Source of the DNA: a virus
IMG/VR virus record: IMGVR_UViG_3300006790_000021
Span: 1-52,626 of that record
Reading direction: 5' to 3' (one strand)
Length of the DNA stretch: 52,626 nucleotides
Position numbers and translations under genes: made by a program
Shown: positions 44,801-52,626 of the stretch, in pieces
Layout: every line of letters starts with the position of its first letter
Position numbering within the stretch: position 1 is the first letter of the stretch
The notes under the pieces: model-generated
What the model was told of the DNA's origin: nothing
What the model saw: only the letters and a program-made list of their open reading frames with translations
Databases searched by the model: none

Positions 44801-47800
44801 GCGTTCCACACCTGCGGAAGCTCCACACTGGGATCATAGGCCGGGGCATTGGTAGTCAGAATATCCCGGTTGGGATCAAGCAACCAGTCGCTATACTTTT
44901 GCCTTGTGTTTACATAATCAAATGCGCCTCTGTCAGGATAGTAGGTTATATAGTTGTAGTTTTTAGTGGCTTTTGATGCCAGGAACTCCGAATTGATATT
45001 ATACTTCTGGGCACGGATCCAGTCCTTGACCTGTTCTTCAGTAAGAGTGTCTATGTCATACGTGTTCTCCCCATCCTTATTCCCGTCCAAGGCTTCAAGA
45101 TAGAGATGCATCTTCTTGTTGATTCTTTTGGCATAGGCTACTCCACCCCTGTTAGTCCCATCAGCCTCTCTCCAGTGAATATAGTGTTTAAGAGCCTCTT
45201 CATATGTTCTGTTGAGTTTGCCCCCAATCTTGCTGTCATACCCTTTTGGGGCCCTAGCTCCCTGCATGAGAAGCTGGTAGACGGTTTCTATCTCATTATC
45301 CCTGTTTATAGCTCTTTTGTCTGCCTGGAACACTTTACCAGAGGCCTCATCTATCATGTAGGTAAAGCCCTGGTTGAAGAGTATCTGCCTCCCCTGAAGG
45401 TTTACATGGAAAGGTAGACCTACAATAATGCGTGCCTGTTTGCGGTTTTTGGCGGCACTCCCTATCGGTATGACGGTACCTGAGTCAATAGTAACCCCAA
45501 ATGATTTTGAGATAACCGGTATAAACACATCCACCGGCTTTCCCCCAATACCCCTTAATTTTTTTGTAATCTCATCATGATAATACTCATACCTTTGGGT
45601 TTCTCCTTTTATTTGATCCAGCTGGTTTTTATCATGCATTACCCTCTTACGGGCCTTGTCCCCATCAGGCTCCATCATTGAAGAAAACAACCCAAGAGAC
45701 GGTACTTGTTCTTTTTTTATGGTATTTAGCTCGGGATCTACATACTGCCCCTTCTCATTCACAACAACAGCATAAAGACTATCTCTGAGGACCTGTCTTA
45801 AGGGGGCGTCAAGATCAAACTCCGCACGCTGTACTTGCTGTTTTATCCATTCAGAAGCGCCGCTGGTGGGGTCAGGTGTGAAGGCAGACAAATCACTATC
45901 ATACCCAAATACTTCTTTGTTGAACTGGTCAATGGACTCAACCTCATTTAGAGACCCTAAATAAGGATGCTCATCTACTGGTTCATTCTTTTTGTCAATA
46001 GCGTGATCCCAATCCAGAGTTCTATCCAGAAAATCTACATATCTCTTTAGCCGGCCACTCCCATAATTATTGTTGATCTCATCAAGAGTGCCTTTCACAA
46101 ACCACCCGTCCTTACCCATTCCAAAAAAAGGATACCATTTGCCGGTCTGTTTACCACTGGTGCCTTTGCTGCTCCTATAAAAGGGTATAGGCTTGCCGTC
46201 AACATCAATAACAATAGGGTATCTGCCATTGACATGCATTGTGGTCTTTTTCCTGATGATCCCAAAATGTTCAAGCTGTTCTACCCTCCGGTCATAATCA
46301 AGATTCTTTACAAGATTATGTATGGTGTCCAAATTTATGATATCTGCCGGTTTCTTTTTAGCACCTTCAGTCATCCGTTCGCGCTCATTCTGGGGCACAA
46401 ACATGTCCAGGTGGTCTCTTATGATCTCACCATTATTATCCACTACTGAAAAAAGCTTCAGGTAAAGCTTTTGCCCATAGATCTTGTTTGAATCTACAAA
46501 CTTGAAGAACCTCTTTTGTGCAGGATTTTCCGTAAGCTGTTCAACATGCTTTTTGGTTACCGGATCAACTTTCCTGTGGGAACCATATAGTGTTCTGAAA
46601 ACATGGACTGCATATTTGGCCCACCCGGATTCCTTGTCAAAAGTAGTCTTACCGTTTATAGGATTGTCCACAGTAGGCATCAGAACGTCTGACTCACCTT
46701 CTGCGCGTGAGGTCTTGTTCATGTTCTTGAACAAAAGAGGATGATCATCTATAGCCGCAATTTCCTCTTCAGTATCTGATAATCTGGCCTCCTGTTCTGC
46801 AAGCCTGTTCTGAAGATCTTTCAGTTTATCATCACTCTCTCCAGGATTTTCAGTAAGCTTCTTCTGCTCAATCTCAATCTCCCGCTCAAGTTTTGCTATT
46901 TCTGAAATAGCGGTCTCTCTCTCACCAGACAGGCGTTTTAGTTCCGCACCCTTGAATACCTGGTCCATGAGTATCTCATGCTGTGTGGTATCAAGCGTAT
47001 CCATACTGTTGTTCCACAGATAGTCAAGCAGCTGGGCCTGAGAAAAACCCTCGCCATCATTATCCACCATATTTGTTTCACGGATATTATTGATAGCATC
47101 CTTATGCTTCTCATACATTTCCTGCTCAACCTTGCTTAGTTTTTGCTTGGTTGCAACTTTTCGGGCAATATTCACTCTTCTTTCCGGAGAAATACTCCCA
47201 TCACCACGGAACATATCAGCCTCATCATGAGAAACAGGCTTATCCTCAACAGTCAGCTGGTCTGTACGCTCAAGTATAAACCTGTCCGGATCCCGGGCAG
47301 CTTTCACCTCAAACTGGTTAAACTCGTTCCCAACCTTTACCCCCGGACCAATATAACCCCCAGCAGCAGAAAGCCAACCTTCTCTTTCTTTTCCTACAAG
47401 CTCATTCTGATTTCTCAAATATTGCCTGATACCTTTCTCTGTAGAAAGATCTTTAAGAAGATCTATCTTTTCTTCTTTGTCTAGTCTAAGATCCTCTTGC
47501 CTAAGAACAAGCTCCTGCAATTTCTCATCCTGAGTGGTTTTTAGCTTGTCCTCTATGTTGGAGACGTCCACACCTTCATCTTCCAGGCGTTTCAGTTCCT
47601 GTTCATACTCTTTTATCTTTTGCTGTTGCCAGTTACGTGTCTCTGTAGAAACTCCCTCAATGGTTCCAGCTGCCGTTGCAAGATCACTTATATTTTCATT
47701 GACAGCATCCATTATGGTTTTGCGGCGATAAAGCTCCTCATACCTCCTGTCAAATCCGGGAGCATCCTCTATAATTTTTTCAAACTGCTCATTATAATGC

Positions 47801-49323
47801 TGCTGAAGCCTCTCATCCATCTTCAGCATAAATCGGTTCCCCACCTTAACAGCTCTCAGGAAAGAAGCGGGATCCTTAATGTTCTCAAACTTCTCCCCAC
47901 GGGTGTAGTCAGGCCTTACTTGTTCTTCATTGTAGATTTCCTCAAACTCGGGAATTATCTCCAAAGCTTCCTTGGCTCTTGAAACAGGACCCTCATGCTC
48001 AGGATTATCTTCATATTCCTCAATATAAGCATTGAGGATAGTTTCCATATCCCCCATTCTGCCTTGACCGGCAAAATGGATAGCATTACCCATGAATCTT
48101 TTACCATCTAGGTACTGGTTTTCTCCTTCAGACAACATCTCGTGGGTTTGAGATCTTAGTCTTTCCTCATACTCCTGGCTGTATTTTGGGGGAGACTTGA
48201 CAGCTCTACTAAGTGTATTTACCACAACAGGAGCCACTGCTCCACCAAGCGCACCAAGAATCACACTCGTCCAGAGTTCAGAATCCTTTAAATAGTTATC
48301 AACCCTGTTCAAAAAGTTCTTACCAAAAAATCCAAGAGGGCCGGGACCCTCACCTTTATAAGTAGCATACTCTGCCTCCTTCTGGGCAAGGGTTTGGAAA
48401 CCCTCTTCCCCGCCTTCTGTAACCATCTGAAAGGCAACGTCTCCGGCTCTTCTCCATTTTGAGGGCTTATCGGCAGCCCTTGAAAAAAGTTTCTTTAAAC
48501 CGGAAGCGCCTGGTCTCAGCAAATGACCAAACTGGAGTACATCCACAAAGAACAATGCGGCGTTATCCCTGTAGTTCTTTGCCGCTGCTGCAGCTGCCTC
48601 CTCATGACTATGCCCTTGCCTTATAAGATCATCGTAGAGCCCATAACTCTCCATCATACCCTCTGAGTGCCGGGATACCGTTGCTCCGGCAATACCACCT
48701 ATGAGTCTTTGCATATTTGCACCGGCACCCATAGTTTTTGCAGCCAAGCCTCCAATTCTCCCCACAAAACCCGCAGGAATAAGCAACCCGATAAAACTAC
48801 CAAGACTGCCAATATTCTGAGCCAGCCACCTACCATTTCCTATATTTCCGCTACGGGGAGTATCATAAATCTTTAATCCATCTTCTCTTACCCAGTTTTT
48901 TATATCCCGGCTGGCTCCATGGACGAACTCCCCTATCTGATCTATCATAGTATCATCAAGAAATTCAATACCTTGATCTACCAGATCCCTGAAAAATCCT
49001 TCTCCAATCAGATCTCCCAAGACCGTACCTGGCTTGACCCAAGGTTCCATCCAGGAAGTTATGTCGGCCGTATAACCTATAGCCTCAGTAAGACCAAAAA
49101 CAGCCTCTGAGCCTATCTGCCCAAAAGCATTTACAAGCAGTTCAAGATCCCCCTGGTTTCTTGCAGGAAAATATTCAGGGTGGTGTTTACCAGGAATATA
49201 CCCCTTGTAATGCCTGCTTAGGCGCTGGTTCCCAAAAGTGGGCATAGGGCTGGGTATCCTCTTTTCCGGTTTGACAAGAGTGGGCCCAAAGATTCCCTGT
49301 TCTATGACTGGAGGTTTGCTCAT
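35896..49323 (-). CDS. Giant virion protein: ejection domain, metallopeptidase, RNA polymerase, SLOG
   Basis: 4,475 residues. N-terminal third: Gly-rich hydrophobic segments (171-215, about 350-375), long charged coiled coils, and a basic linker near 1540. Two tandem 54-residue repeats start at Pro1598 and Pro1652 (PPEFLEW / PPEFYDW). A zinc peptidase motif HEAYH is at 1784-1788. The crAss-like virion RNA polymerase follows: a first barrel with HTGSKTGT (Lys2971) and the catalytic TGADFDFDKLF with Asp3426, Asp3428 and Asp3430. From 4320 comes a SLOG/YpsA-like nucleotide-binding domain: IAGGQWGIDMDS (from 4325), GYETGGTAP, and NSPGTKLTI. In crAss-like phages this polymerase travels in the virion and transcribes early genes. 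Fusion to SLOG is unexpected. Confidence 0.88.
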   Translation of the reverse strand: MSKPPVIEQGIFGPTLVKPEKRIPSPMPTFGNQRLSRHYKGYIPGKHHPEYFPARNQGDLELLVNAFGQIGSEAVFGLTEAIGYTADITSWMEPWVKPGTVLGDLIGEGFFRDLVDQGIEFLDDTMIDQIGEFVHGASRDIKNWVREDGLKIYDTPRSGNIGNGRWLAQNIGSLGSFIGLLIPAGFVGRIGGLAAKTMGAGANMQRLIGGIAGATVSRHSEGMMESYGLYDDLIRQGHSHEEAAAAAAKNYRDNAALFFVDVLQFGHLLRPGASGLKKLFSRAADKPSKWRRAGDVAFQMVTEGGEEGFQTLAQKEAEYATYKGEGPGPLGFFGKNFLNRVDNYLKDSELWTSVILGALGGAVAPVVVNTLSRAVKSPPKYSQEYEERLRSQTHEMLSEGENQYLDGKRFMGNAIHFAGQGRMGDMETILNAYIEEYEDNPEHEGPVSRAKEALEIIPEFEEIYNEEQVRPDYTRGEKFENIKDPASFLRAVKVGNRFMLKMDERLQQHYNEQFEKIIEDAPGFDRRYEELYRRKTIMDAVNENISDLATAAGTIEGVSTETRNWQQQKIKEYEQELKRLEDEGVDVSNIEDKLKTTQDEKLQELVLRQEDLRLDKEEKIDLLKDLSTEKGIRQYLRNQNELVGKEREGWLSAAGGYIGPGVKVGNEFNQFEVKAARDPDRFILERTDQLTVEDKPVSHDEADMFRGDGSISPERRVNIARKVATKQKLSKVEQEMYEKHKDAINNIRETNMVDNDGEGFSQAQLLDYLWNNSMDTLDTTQHEILMDQVFKGAELKRLSGERETAISEIAKLEREIEIEQKKLTENPGESDDKLKDLQNRLAEQEARLSDTEEEIAAIDDHPLLFKNMNKTSRAEGESDVLMPTVDNPINGKTTFDKESGWAKYAVHVFRTLYGSHRKVDPVTKKHVEQLTENPAQKRFFKFVDSNKIYGQKLYLKLFSVVDNNGEIIRDHLDMFVPQNERERMTEGAKKKPADIINLDTIHNLVKNLDYDRRVEQLEHFGIIRKKTTMHVNGRYPIVIDVDGKPIPFYRSSKGTSGKQTGKWYPFFGMGKDGWFVKGTLDEINNNYGSGRLKRYVDFLDRTLDWDHAIDKKNEPVDEHPYLGSLNEVESIDQFNKEVFGYDSDLSAFTPDPTSGASEWIKQQVQRAEFDLDAPLRQVLRDSLYAVVVNEKGQYVDPELNTIKKEQVPSLGLFSSMMEPDGDKARKRVMHDKNQLDQIKGETQRYEYYHDEITKKLRGIGGKPVDVFIPVISKSFGVTIDSGTVIPIGSAAKNRKQARIIVGLPFHVNLQGRQILFNQGFTYMIDEASGKVFQADKRAINRDNEIETVYQLLMQGARAPKGYDSKIGGKLNRTYEEALKHYIHWREADGTNRGGVAYAKRINKKMHLYLEALDGNKDGENTYDIDTLTEEQVKDWIRAQKYNINSEFLASKATKNYNYITYYPDRGAFDYVNTRQKYSDWLLDPNRDILTTNAPAYDPSVELPQVWNANLMFEYSDYSTGKPEPPSEKIPKVEPTTSKEGSRQKGKWKKIKEKATNAVNKTVDVGKQVTNKKSNKGKGGNPVDSGSVFRNQGEKHEWPPEFLEWFNQKLKENNEEYTELNVLLYHAEWEKLGKPSVKKAPVEQPVETSGKIPPEFYDWYYKQIPKGSEEDTERNTLIYFEQWRTEVAGSNQDSKTSPKTDDDLLSDFLGKEGVPPGLSRSVELLSSSNYIPENIEQTVAWFKIRFPEVDIEVVHDLMKQGAMGRFTEFGRVLLDSAAEEGTLYHEAYHATSYLFMTEPEARRMYNEYRKRYGNKNMTDRQAEEGLAELFRMYVLTGQLPEAKPIRNWFTRLLDFIRTYFGLDTRIKRTFERISNGYYAHMTPDYSRLHELTEPLNRDISMRLPDRTVQYTKEAVTHLHLHFLDAVRESGLRNVITTDGLTPRQFKQIYDRVYDKIGQDIAEYYSKADQMAKALERRVKKRDIPERTVKVVNNHIAEMMNYAESFEKDLESFYSSETNKSWVRLHSEYMRTLKIDVEEETIDELETLTDPDNKWAEETTRKSLFMSAPNSVRFWLSGVIDRGKATGRSETTSNGFRKGLPNAFGIVAKTLANTTDIEDQIVKFQEIIVHHPGLNEAFKDFALDGVALKKPIDELDAAQYMRRAAFFQTFAKYYENYNIDVAQGSKIYRARTNDANLKRQIRNAWEGNYQPKLPKDVRSTIANNEGFSFEDAIKTAEAIGMEIPSIKMKEGDVYMLPDSLKNIVTKKMSHIANNLYKSKKYNPYTDLRGQGDVNSMVNIEFIRSPEYSEGSHYNPEGNSVYDILEYSYYYYTVAGLNTVADEIRRVNNEDTGYTLEQGREKIYEKFPHYRHPYYRTSKILDHIAGGNRIVTGIEEGINSNNNNTEFKKLREPDRFIKEILDLTRGVYHILRPADNSIERTFTLANSADVGAATDEEGNIIEDMSVSTDYLEYPTEVATPEAVISKLQEYLKDELAFLDDAISKRPQMTENWKNYTENIKNYSGIVMSMVTSGTEMAENRILNFLTSSGDLATRQGIFINDSEVIKALQYSFNGIIYSDVIPTLRKYRVQELGFLGKNTLWSDMSEEELASFITISYLKSSIEQTKIFTGHPAQYKNLDDMVKRLSGAVGPKTLSMVDPRSNEYLEKKFKTDGDPYLGVAYVEDPIVASSRFLKPVHDYLFMLPSQGKDYGIISESPYLGKGEHDRVFMMGYKGKEAGTVLYNSKKKSIKIESAKNPRKAIVLVGEYLGREGVSIKAEDNQKIWEALAKEDRVTVGKNDYVYKPQGVEMFTSADVYNTLEEALIERFGEEYGKRKAKLYESIVESDAHGYWTMEAYRILHIRSGDWDYKREASWQWQMQGGWKGEKVTIGKDNPFVELQGKTITRKMVEQPGYLLPPTKPQAFGPNVSANMINMLKFAATPLIPELIQGTALEQLAEKAKNDGTGLTIFHTGSKTGTPLEPGYGTPSNLYDPYGNLNSNPFINDALPWQYIGIQVANAPNFKNESSQGTQKERHIESDLYEQGVPVDFLSGYREIPAKVPFDQAVAPAKIDRFPAYKSEKIYLSTFDLGERITVDRPFEDVKKAYDIQKGLLDEAKLAFEGDPNNTYKEILGDPDMTDYQLGAELLNEALYNIVKIRRILGLPTIDIRGIKEKVMPPAGTVNYQEAINQWNSLDEYQKKTRSPIHRMVSRLREIEGANIEYGLMLAKEKLGLQAVTDNGEVVGYRVDNNKIERAKNWLYRKLSKQRNTSANMLESIRWLQYGTDAMVNSQDVEIILRSLISSSTTNRKVKGKNLMLMPSTLMELKRAPYYYNEEDDKISYQASDLKTYTNDQGKIISMEVYMPHWFEEMYGKEVNIKDIDPRLTKILGFRIPTQALSSLESIIVKDFLPVTANDIVIVPSEIVTKTGADFDFDKLFVNLPNYEIVDGEVKYAEYLTDEEELWEKRKRSFTTNFATDEYLEIQDAYYGALVDMIADKQTQYETVLKAIGDEGFTSKLPKDVKNALSGVWDFIWDRKEFLQESQLNIESAVIAMEEVRETFTQRVEDIKALKEERDAQLRELYKKYRSMWQELPIDLKNGHERLDNLKIELQRTLLLKPERFGELNAPVTIDEGVSVLKDTGNRLLEEREKRLKEYLGDDFYAAKKRYENALYQVGNPVYMQKKGYELQTAKQNISIGALAATAHINFAQANVYIDNINLDIPYNIYTDKTDTSYPSFAGLKDSSSKYYISDLINELVSAYADSPNDPFIHEIGGSGENATIFAMMLSLGVPADYLIALMNQPLIKHYSSRLDVEKSAYFNALRKEGSTAVMGPAEFTRKYKESYRRDYKVSYDSKHIANTNKLWRQATIPFVPDSAGNPLFMDTGEWDHAVQYSALVKYLQLKDLASDYFKYIQASTYNTKHGGKNILSAMLLNEMTEDLITRGPEEVRFVNYNRLFKDGGFLAPHRRAVQESIKILTPFHTFMNNDSIVRMIKDNLIAPMIRGKEFMSFDDQIGVLDRFRSELATAIYHSYYGDRRLFLDERSLIETYEANPVTGKFDHKKINNTIPRRTKELKKLLKKSNYLIDNFVPHLRNKTHIPGHYIDNMTLKGFSGKKVNPMELEMYTDAWRELHEQFPEYSKDLFKFLMLQAGTTESPANFLRIVPNEIFAGDQDVGMINALKAFMPREGDTKTKNMYWFFDQFALNNRDNRIFRWVASKRTISSMKENDAYPFMVKTMGGLRKYYVNGKEIYLRKEKKKDSRTPPYPTLDFKTYASLKDYNSTAPSIFTDKDTETGTNNREIHPLSNRPRRIEKLEQLKSGKRVSIKKVIAGGQWGIDMDSLEIADSLGYETGGTAPYGWRTERGPRKSDLEKYGLVEGPYAKNAAEAYRLRTIRNIENSDVTVIFAQNRNSPGTKLTIQEAEKMNRPLIINPDTQELRDFIADYKPEVINFAGNRQTGMTQEFINYARRTIREALLPCS

Positions 49324-52235
49324 TTCATTTTAGCAATGTTATACCTGATATCAAAATGATAACCGGGCTGAATCTCGTTTGTAGCGGGATCCATGTTATT
49401 ATGAAGAGCCACCATAAGGCTTGTTCCGGGAATACCATACCATTTCACTTCCCCATCCGGAGATCTCCTGAATTCAGGTATAATGTCTTCAAAATATCTT
49501 TGTAGGTCCGGAGTATGTCTCAGGTCTATGGCTCTTCCTTTAGAGTGAGCACTGTCTGCGTCGTTAGGTCTTAGCCCGCTGGTAACGGTGTATTGGATGT
49601 TCTTACCATTTGCCTTGTTATAGGCGTCAAGCTGATAATCAAACTTTCTGAATCCCTTGTCCGGATCCATAAAGACATCATTGAACTTCATGATTATCTT
49701 TGTATTAGCCAAACCCTTCATGGCATTTAGCTCACCATATGGTCCTTCCAGATTTTTAGTATCCGGTGTCAATGTCTGCAAGGCCTGTGTCCTGTCAATA
49801 AGAGCCTGGTGCAATTTATAGGATCCCTGAATGCCGCCTTCAAACTGCATGGGTTCTCCACCGTTGATGGATAGGCTATATACCCCTTCAGGTATATCTG
49901 GCCTGATCTCATAATGAAGCATGAACGTATCATCCGAATCCAGATTAGGAACAATATTCCTGGCCACCTGGGCCAACACTTTTGGAGCCCCCGCAAAATC
50001 AGATACACTGACTGAGCCCTCAACTCCACCCCTCTCATAAACAAACCCGATATCCCCTTCTTTACTGTAAGAGTGTGGACCTTTCCCGTAGGTATCCTCT
50101 CCCAGTAATTCAACAGACTTCACATTCTCAGATATATCCCTTATGAGAGCCTCATGCGCTTGTGGTGTAAAAGTGGGTACGACGTTTCCTTCACTGTCAG
50201 TTGTCATCCATTTTCTTGCAGGATTCATAATACCTCTCGCTATCATATCTGCATGATCCTCATCATTGGCAAACGGTACTTGTCTTCCACCACCAGAAGC
50301 AGCACGCAAGTATATCTGATTCATTGCTCGCTTTTCAGGATGTTCAGCAGCGTATGCGGCATCTCTTGGGATTATGAAAGTACGGTCCCCACTTTCCCTT
50401 CTACCAGCACCTGTATCAACCATTCTTACGACCAAGGGGTCAATCCCCCATCTCCACGGATCAGCAACTCCACCTTTTTTAGAATTCATTGCCAGTAAGG
50501 GTAACGGGTTCTTTTTCTCCATGTAACCTTCAATTACAATCCGGACATCACCAGCCCCGTCTTCATTACCACCATAATCCTTTCTCAACTCTTCAAGACT
50601 ATACATCTTACCAAGTTTTCTGGTGGGAGTAATTTCCATAATTACCGGATCATTCTTACCTCCCATAATGAACAAATCATTGAGGTTTGAACTCTTTTCT
50701 TTAATATTGAGAGCCTTGGCTATTCTTTCTTTATCTTCCTCTGAAAATGCCCGAACAGTAGGAACAAACTTCACTACTTCTTTTTTCATATTTTCCAGAC
50801 CCATGACAGCTTTAACACCTCGGGGTGTAAGAGTCCTGTCCTCGTTTCTATAATTAGAGGGGTCATAATCTGTGACATCTATCCCATCATGCAACAGGGC
50901 TGCTGTTTTTAATAGCTGATCCTGTTTTGGATCATCGGTTAACGGTCTGGACATAACTATTTCTTCAGTCAACGGTTGTGTTTTCGTATTGGTGGGAACA
51001 AGTCCTCCTGGACCAGCCCCGGCCTTATAGTCAAAGTACCCCCTACTCTCTGCAGAAAGACCAAAATCCCAATCCCAATCAAAATCCGTATCTTGCAGGG
51101 CATCATATGAGATATCAAGACTACCCACATTACCTGCCTCATTAAATCCTAAACTTGCCCGACTTGTAGAAGCTTCCTGATTGGCCTTGATCTGAGCCTC
51201 CAAATAGTCATAACTGGTATCGAGATATTTATAATCCTCTACATATTTTGAGTTAACAAGGTTCCTTGCTGAAAAGTCAACCCAGGCATCATAGTCCATT
51301 CCTTCAAAAGGAAGATGACCTTTTTCTACCCTTGCAGCATATTCCTTACGGAAAGACCCATTAGGATCCATCTTCAAATATTCAATCAGATGTTCCCGGG
51401 CATCCTGGCTTTTCTGAAATTGCGTAATCACTCCCGAGCTGTCCATAGATATCTCAGGGAATCCATACCTATCCTTTGTTTCTTTAATGAAACTATCAAT
51501 GACCGGACCATATCCTTCATGGAGAAGATCTACTTCTTCATTAACGCTTTCGCTGCTTTTGGCCATATTGTGATTAAACAGGTAGGTATTGAAGAACAGA
51601 TTCCCTTCTCCATTCTTCTCCCAATAGGTTTTGGATTGATTTACCATTTGGGCTATCTGTATGTTTGCAGGAATGACTTCCTGCATAGCGTTGTTGAGTT
51701 CACCAAAGGCGGCAGTTATAGCGCCCTTGTCTCTCTCACCCATCGCTTTGCCGAGATTCTGTCTACTGTTAAAGAACTTCTGGGTAAAATCAGTAATCGC
51801 TTTTACCTGGGGACCGGTCTTTGCGGTAGAAATGGCGCCCATTATCCCCTGCTCACCAAAGATTGATTTAATACCTGAGTCCATCTGGAGCATAGCACCG
51901 ATCACCGCCAGATTCTCCTGGTTCTCCAGCTGTCTGGTTTTAAAGTCAAACTCTTTGGCCCAGGTGGCTTTCGCCCACTCAAATTTGTCACGGGCAAGAT
52001 CCATCCCCCTTTCCTGAGCCTCTCTTTGGACTTCAAAGGCATACTTCTGCCAATGATGCTGGGTTCTACGCTGAGCCAGCTGTGAGAATTGCACTGCAGC
52101 ATTCACCCCACTGTCTATAGGTTGGGACGCCGCTTGAAAGATCATGGGACTTGTCTGTCCAAGATTGGCCATGGGAGCCTGAATCGGAAGGGCCCCACCC
52201 TGTTGCATTACATGTAGTGGTATCTTCTTCTTCAT
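49320..52235 (-). CDS. Virion protein with C-terminal M15-type peptidoglycan peptidase
   Basis: A 971-residue protein from the ATG at 52235, 2 nt after the upstream gene's stop; a start at 52295 would read 20 residues of basic low-complexity sequence. The N-terminal half is helical and Gln-rich (FSQLAQRRTQHHWQKYAFE), with the look of an internal virion protein. The last 120 residues form an M15-type D-Ala-D-Ala peptidase domain: TSGLRPN, SAHSKGRAID (His897, Asp904) and GYHFDIRY (His960). It could open the host wall during ejection. ATGA overlap with the giant gene suggests coupled production. Confidence 0.75.
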   Translation of the reverse strand: MKKKIPLHVMQQGGALPIQAPMANLGQTSPMIFQAASQPIDSGVNAAVQFSQLAQRRTQHHWQKYAFEVQREAQERGMDLARDKFEWAKATWAKEFDFKTRQLENQENLAVIGAMLQMDSGIKSIFGEQGIMGAISTAKTGPQVKAITDFTQKFFNSRQNLGKAMGERDKGAITAAFGELNNAMQEVIPANIQIAQMVNQSKTYWEKNGEGNLFFNTYLFNHNMAKSSESVNEEVDLLHEGYGPVIDSFIKETKDRYGFPEISMDSSGVITQFQKSQDAREHLIEYLKMDPNGSFRKEYAARVEKGHLPFEGMDYDAWVDFSARNLVNSKYVEDYKYLDTSYDYLEAQIKANQEASTSRASLGFNEAGNVGSLDISYDALQDTDFDWDWDFGLSAESRGYFDYKAGAGPGGLVPTNTKTQPLTEEIVMSRPLTDDPKQDQLLKTAALLHDGIDVTDYDPSNYRNEDRTLTPRGVKAVMGLENMKKEVVKFVPTVRAFSEEDKERIAKALNIKEKSSNLNDLFIMGGKNDPVIMEITPTRKLGKMYSLEELRKDYGGNEDGAGDVRIVIEGYMEKKNPLPLLAMNSKKGGVADPWRWGIDPLVVRMVDTGAGRRESGDRTFIIPRDAAYAAEHPEKRAMNQIYLRAASGGGRQVPFANDEDHADMIARGIMNPARKWMTTDSEGNVVPTFTPQAHEALIRDISENVKSVELLGEDTYGKGPHSYSKEGDIGFVYERGGVEGSVSVSDFAGAPKVLAQVARNIVPNLDSDDTFMLHYEIRPDIPEGVYSLSINGGEPMQFEGGIQGSYKLHQALIDRTQALQTLTPDTKNLEGPYGELNAMKGLANTKIIMKFNDVFMDPDKGFRKFDYQLDAYNKANGKNIQYTVTSGLRPNDADSAHSKGRAIDLRHTPDLQRYFEDIIPEFRRSPDGEVKWYGIPGTSLMVALHNNMDPATNEIQPGYHFDIRYNIAKMK

Positions 52236-52237
52236 TA

Positions 52238-52626
52238 TTATATAGGTTCGTATCCTCCTTTTCCTTGTGATCCTCCTCTTGGGTTCCACCACCATCCAGG
52301 ATAGGAACCAGTATTGACTTCAAAATTAGGAGGTACATTATTTCCACCCCAACTAGAACTATTTGGATCAAAATCAATATTCCCAGCTTGAGAATTCTGC
52401 GAACTTACACCTTTAATTCCGGAATAAATATTTCCAATACCCTGAAAAGCCCTACTCGCAGTATCAGCATAAGTTTGACTGATGTTATTGAGCGCACTGG
52501 TTGTCTGGTTACGTGCCGCCATTTTAGAGGCAAGAGCACTACCCCCAATAGTATCCATATTCTGGAGATAACCCTGACCAACGGTACCCATACCCTGGAA
52601 CAGACCTTGAGAAAGCTGATTACTCA
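52238..52626 (-). CDS. Gly/Ser/Asn-rich virion-region protein, 5' end outside window
   Basis: The open frame runs from a stop at 52238-52240 through the window edge, so its start is outside. The readable part is rich in Gly, Gln, Ser and Asn (TIGGSALASKMAARNQTTSA), with a helical N-terminal part and a C-terminal Pro/Trp/Gly patch (PGWWWNPRGGSQGKGG). An internal ATG at 52591 would give 117 residues. It is located just upstream of the internal virion protein gene and is probably structural. Not recognised. Confidence 0.55.
   Translation of the reverse strand, partial: SNQLSQGLFQGMGTVGQGYLQNMDTIGGSALASKMAARNQTTSALNNISQTYADTASRAFQGIGNIYSGIKGVSSQNSQAGNIDFDPNSSSWGGNNVPPNFEVNTGSYPGWWWNPRGGSQGKGGYEPI

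Noticed and set aside
1-52626. Alternative genetic code (stop reassignment), as known in some crAss-like phages
   Set aside because: All long genes read cleanly with the standard code and end at TAA, TAG or TGA next to their neighbours.
1-52626. tRNA genes, CRISPR arrays, integrase, reverse transcriptase (diversity-generating) or insertion sequences
   Set aside because: None seen when reading intergenic stretches and translated frames; the repeats at 25037-26297 are coding and not CRISPR-like.

Overview
This window looks like roughly half the genome of a tailed, double-stranded DNA bacteriophage of the crAss-like group (Crassvirales), most likely infecting a member of the Bacteroidota. The main evidence is a 4,475-residue virion protein with the DxDxD catalytic signature and flanking sequence of the crAss-like virion RNA polymerase. 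The replication cassette is also of crAss-like type: family B DNA polymerase, SF2 helicase, DnaB-type helicase, a DnaG/TOPRIM-like primase, uracil-DNA glycosylase, a VWA-metallopeptidase with a MoxR-like ATPase, and a possible PD-(D/E)XK nuclease. Host hints are the scarcity of Shine-Dalgarno sequences, a promoter-like site matching the Bacteroidota consensus (TTTG-N19-TAnnTTTG, one mismatch), and a ClpS homologue close to the Bacteroidota type. Stop codons behave as in the standard code. No capsid, portal or terminase gene, tRNA, CRISPR array or integrase was recognised; the head genes are presumably outside the window.

Layout. (1) 1-2712, rightward: a 15-A run, a degenerate 36-nt repeat, two small genes, a subtilisin-like protease, and a chain of six very small genes joined by 4-17 nt overlaps. 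(2) 2715-7178, leftward: appendage genes, including an 803-residue fibre with an N-terminal sialidase-type propeller. (3) 7291-24370, rightward: about 29 packed genes for replication, recombination, repair and host takeover, with a tail of small orphan genes that includes a ClpS-like adaptor. Hairpin terminators lie at 13947-13973, 22669-22696 and 24318-24347. (4) 24359-52626, leftward: a 1,357-residue serine-rich fibre, baseplate-like small proteins, an HTH-exonuclease, a singly transcribed coiled-coil protein with its own promoter and terminator, and three large proteins of 1,745, 4,475 and about 971 residues.

How it fits together. The three large proteins look like cargo ejected at infection: a peptidoglycan-cutting M15 domain, a giant fusion with the RNA polymerase, and a protein with metallopeptidase and nuclease motifs. 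In crAss-like phages the virion polymerase transcribes early genes, so the rightward cassette is its likely target. Fibre proteins in both leftward blocks carry glycan-related domains (sialidase propeller, LamG/ConA-like lectin), suggesting surface glycan recognition.

The points that most deserve a second look are the SLOG/YpsA-like domain at the C-terminus of the polymerase giant, the phage ClpS without an AUG start, the 28-residue serine repeat with scrambled codons, and the chain of very small overlapping genes.
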